A model generated the notes under the pieces. That model did not search any database. It saw nothing but the letters and a program-made list of their open reading frames with translations, and had not been told where the DNA came from. Source: Tannerella sp. (GTDB lineage Bacteria; Bacteroidota; Bacteroidia; Bacteroidales; Tannerellaceae). Taken from it: a DNA stretch of 54,297 bases. Location: the NCBI GenBank assembly GCA_031285565.1, contig JAITVY010000003.1, positions 1 through 54,297 on the forward strand, given 5' to 3'. Numbering within the stretch: the first letter of the stretch is position 1; each line of letters opens with the position of its first letter. The translations under genes were made by a program, and so were the position numbers. This document shows, piece by piece, positions 53,026 through 54,297 of the stretch.

Positions 53026-53625
53026 TTATTTTGAAGGTATCATACTTGAGTATCCAGACATGGCCGATCCGGCTGCAACATTCAACCCTGAATTCATGAG
53101 GTTTCCCCAGTTTTGAGATTGTCTGTCATAATCTTGTAATCCTTGTTGATCTAACCCCAGCATTTTATTACTTAGGTAGTCTTTTCGCCTTAGGTATTGA
53201 CTTGTAATATTATCCTTCCACTGTTGGCCCATAGCAGCAACATTACTATACGTATCTGACACGGCTTTTGTATCTCTTTCTTTTGCGGCGGCAACAGCTG
53301 CAGGAGTTGCTCCAGTAATAGCCGCAGTAGACGTCGTGGTATCTCTACTTCGTTTCAGATTATCGCGCAAGTTTTTAAACAGATTTTGTGTGTCAGCTCT
53401 TTGAGTATAGTCCGATAAGGCGTTTGCATTATACCATGATTTGTTTTCTGCCTGTTCTTTCGCAACTCCAGCACGCATATTATTTAATGCTTGCTTTTGT
53501 TTTTTTCTTGTTATACCACTCCCGATGGCCCCAGCCCCAGCGGCAGCTAACCCTGCAATGGCGAGTACAGGAAGTATGGCCATCATAACACCACCCCCTC
53601 CGAATATCAATTCAATCCAGTCCAT
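53026..53625 (-). CDS. Ala-rich ejection-type protein
   Basis: A 199-residue protein with a hydrophobic Gly/Ala-rich start (LPVLAIAGLAAAGAGAIGSG, about residues 18-37), a basic and Gln-rich helical middle and TAAITGATPAAVAAAKE. This composition is typical of T7 gp14 and similar proteins that form the periplasm-spanning conduit. It is the first gene of the late minus-strand operon. The start MDWIELIFGGGG at 53625 is taken; Met at residue 14 is an alternative. Confidence 0.65.
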   Translation of the reverse strand: MDWIELIFGGGGVMMAILPVLAIAGLAAAGAGAIGSGITRKKQKQALNNMRAGVAKEQAENKSWYNANALSDYTQRADTQNLFKNLRDNLKRSRDTTTSTAAITGATPAAVAAAKERDTKAVSDTYSNVAAMGQQWKDNITSQYLRRKDYLSNKMLGLDQQGLQDYDRQSQNWGNLMNSGLNVAAGSAMSGYSSMIPSK

Positions 53626-53759
53626 ATATGTACATCATTATATTATCAATCCCGCAAAAGAAAGCAGAGCCGGATAAATTTTATACCCTTATTGTTACTA
53701 TATAGCATTTGTGTCAAAAACTTTCTACTAAAATGTTACTCTTTCGTGCGAAAACAATT

Positions 53760-53767
53760 TACATTTG
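53760..53767 (+). promoter_or_regulatory. Promoter -7 box for the gene at 53787
   Basis: TACATTTG matches TAnnTTTG and lies 19 bp ahead of the ATG at 53787. The 161-bp gap 53626-53786 must also hold the minus-strand late promoter, but I see no convincing -7/-33 pair for it, which may mean a phage-encoded activator is required. Confidence 0.5.
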
Positions 53768-53786
53768 CTTAAAAATTAACATATTT

Positions 53787-54206
53787 ATGACGGAAGCAAG
53801 AAAAAAACAAGCAAAAAGAAAAAAGGTTGTAGAGGCCACAAGGGATAGGATCGAAAACATAGAAAAAAAGAAAAAAGGTAATAAAAAAAAGGTAACAACT
53901 GTCGATCCTAAAGATGTGACGCTTACAGTCCCATACAGAATGGCTACAACACTCAATCAAAATATGAACTTGCGTAAGTCACAGAATAATATAAGAAAAC
54001 AGCTATGTGTGTATGTGGAAGAAATGTTTGATACATTTGTGGATGATTGCAGAAGAATTACAGATCCATCAATCCGGGCAAGGTTATACGTTGAAGTAGT
54101 AAAAATGGTTATTCCACGCCCGAAAGATTTCGGGGATGATGGGACTGGGGATGATAGAAGAAATATATACAAGCGACTATTCGGAGGGAATAAGGATGAG
54201 ATGTGA
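53787..54206 (+). CDS. Possible terminase small subunit
   Basis: I start it at ATG 53787 (MTEARKKQAKRKK; 139 residues), 19 bp after a promoter box; a longer frame begins at 53709. The first 45 residues are very basic and probably bind DNA. The rest is helical (QLCVYVEEMFDTFVDDCRRI) and includes YVEVVKMVIPRPKD, close to the V(L/I)PKP phrase that ends small terminase subunits of Bacteroidota phages. In the circular genome it is the gene next to attP. It is divergent from the late operon, and terL lies at the far end of that operon. Confidence 0.5.
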   Translation: MTEARKKQAKRKKVVEATRDRIENIEKKKKGNKKKVTTVDPKDVTLTVPYRMATTLNQNMNLRKSQNNIRKQLCVYVEEMFDTFVDDCRRITDPSIRARLYVEVVKMVIPRPKDFGDDGTGDDRRNIYKRLFGGNKDEM

Positions 54207-54297
54207 TCTTTTCATGAAGTAATAGCAAAATAGTAGCAAATTATTTGATTTTCCTATTAATGTATTGATTATTAATTATAATAAATTAGCCTTTCAA
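54179..54297. repeat. Right copy of 119-bp terminal direct repeat
   Basis: Identical to positions 1-119; see that entry. This copy contains the complete 3' end of the small-terminase-like gene. Confidence 0.93.

Overview
This window looks like the complete genome of a temperate, podovirus-like phage or prophage of a Bacteroidales host (Bacteroides/Parabacteroides type). The first and last 119 bases are identical, so the molecule most likely closes into a circle of about 54,178 bp. The host assignment rests on Bacteroidota-type promoters (TTTG about 19 bp before TAnnTTTG), AT-rich leaders without strong Shine-Dalgarno sequences, a GH108 muramidase with an EF-hand-like loop, and several small protein families I associate with Bacteroides phages. 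It is an inference: no search was run.

Layout. (1) Positions 1-308 hold the attachment region: the 3' part of a tRNA gene with its terminator, flanked by integrase arm-type repeats. The tyrosine integrase follows at 309-1514. (2) Positions 1570-4343 hold the lysogeny module. On the minus strand an S24-type repressor is followed by a polytopic membrane protein and a lipoprotein, probably one transcript in the lysogen. Three related 16-bp operators sit in the promoter regions at 3655-3670, 4372-4387 and 4403-4418. (3) Positions 4509-24007 are the early plus-strand operon: small regulators, a RecT annealase and RecE-like nuclease, a SNF2 helicase, a fusion of a degenerate SNF2 domain to an amino-methyltransferase, a phage-encoded sliding clamp, a C5-cytosine methyltransferase, a DUF4373-like replication protein with iteron-like repeats inside its gene, a PAPS-reductase-like protein, a radical SAM protein, an ASCH protein, a VRR-NUC nuclease, a YopX-like protein and a DnaA-C-like protein. 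(4) Positions 24032-53625 are the late minus-strand operon, read from 53.6 kb down: two ejection-type proteins, a 3,164-residue polyvalent protein, portal, scaffold, major capsid protein, connector, tail/fibre proteins, lysis genes (GH108 muramidase and a candidate unimolecular spanin) and the large terminase last. A possible small terminase lies divergently at 53787-54206.

Two interruptions stand out in the late operon. Around 32.4-32.8 kb there is the C-terminal end of a reverse transcriptase of the diversity-generating retroelement type with no catalytic part left. At 37.84-39.34 kb a plus-strand cassette with its own promoter and terminator encodes an apparently intact rhomboid protease and four small proteins; it looks like a moron.

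In working terms, the repressor holds down the early promoter at 4395-4425. On induction the early genes recombine, replicate and probably chemically modify the DNA (two methyltransferases plus the PAPS-reductase/radical SAM/ASCH set, whose product is unknown). The late strand then builds the capsid, loads the ejected proteins and lyses the cell. The best candidates for undescribed biology are the PAPS-reductase/radical SAM/ASCH cassette, the paired SNF2 and SNF2-methyltransferase proteins next to the phage clamp, the rhomboid cassette, and the giant polyvalent protein that combines protease, kinase-like, ART-like and pyrophosphatase-like modules.
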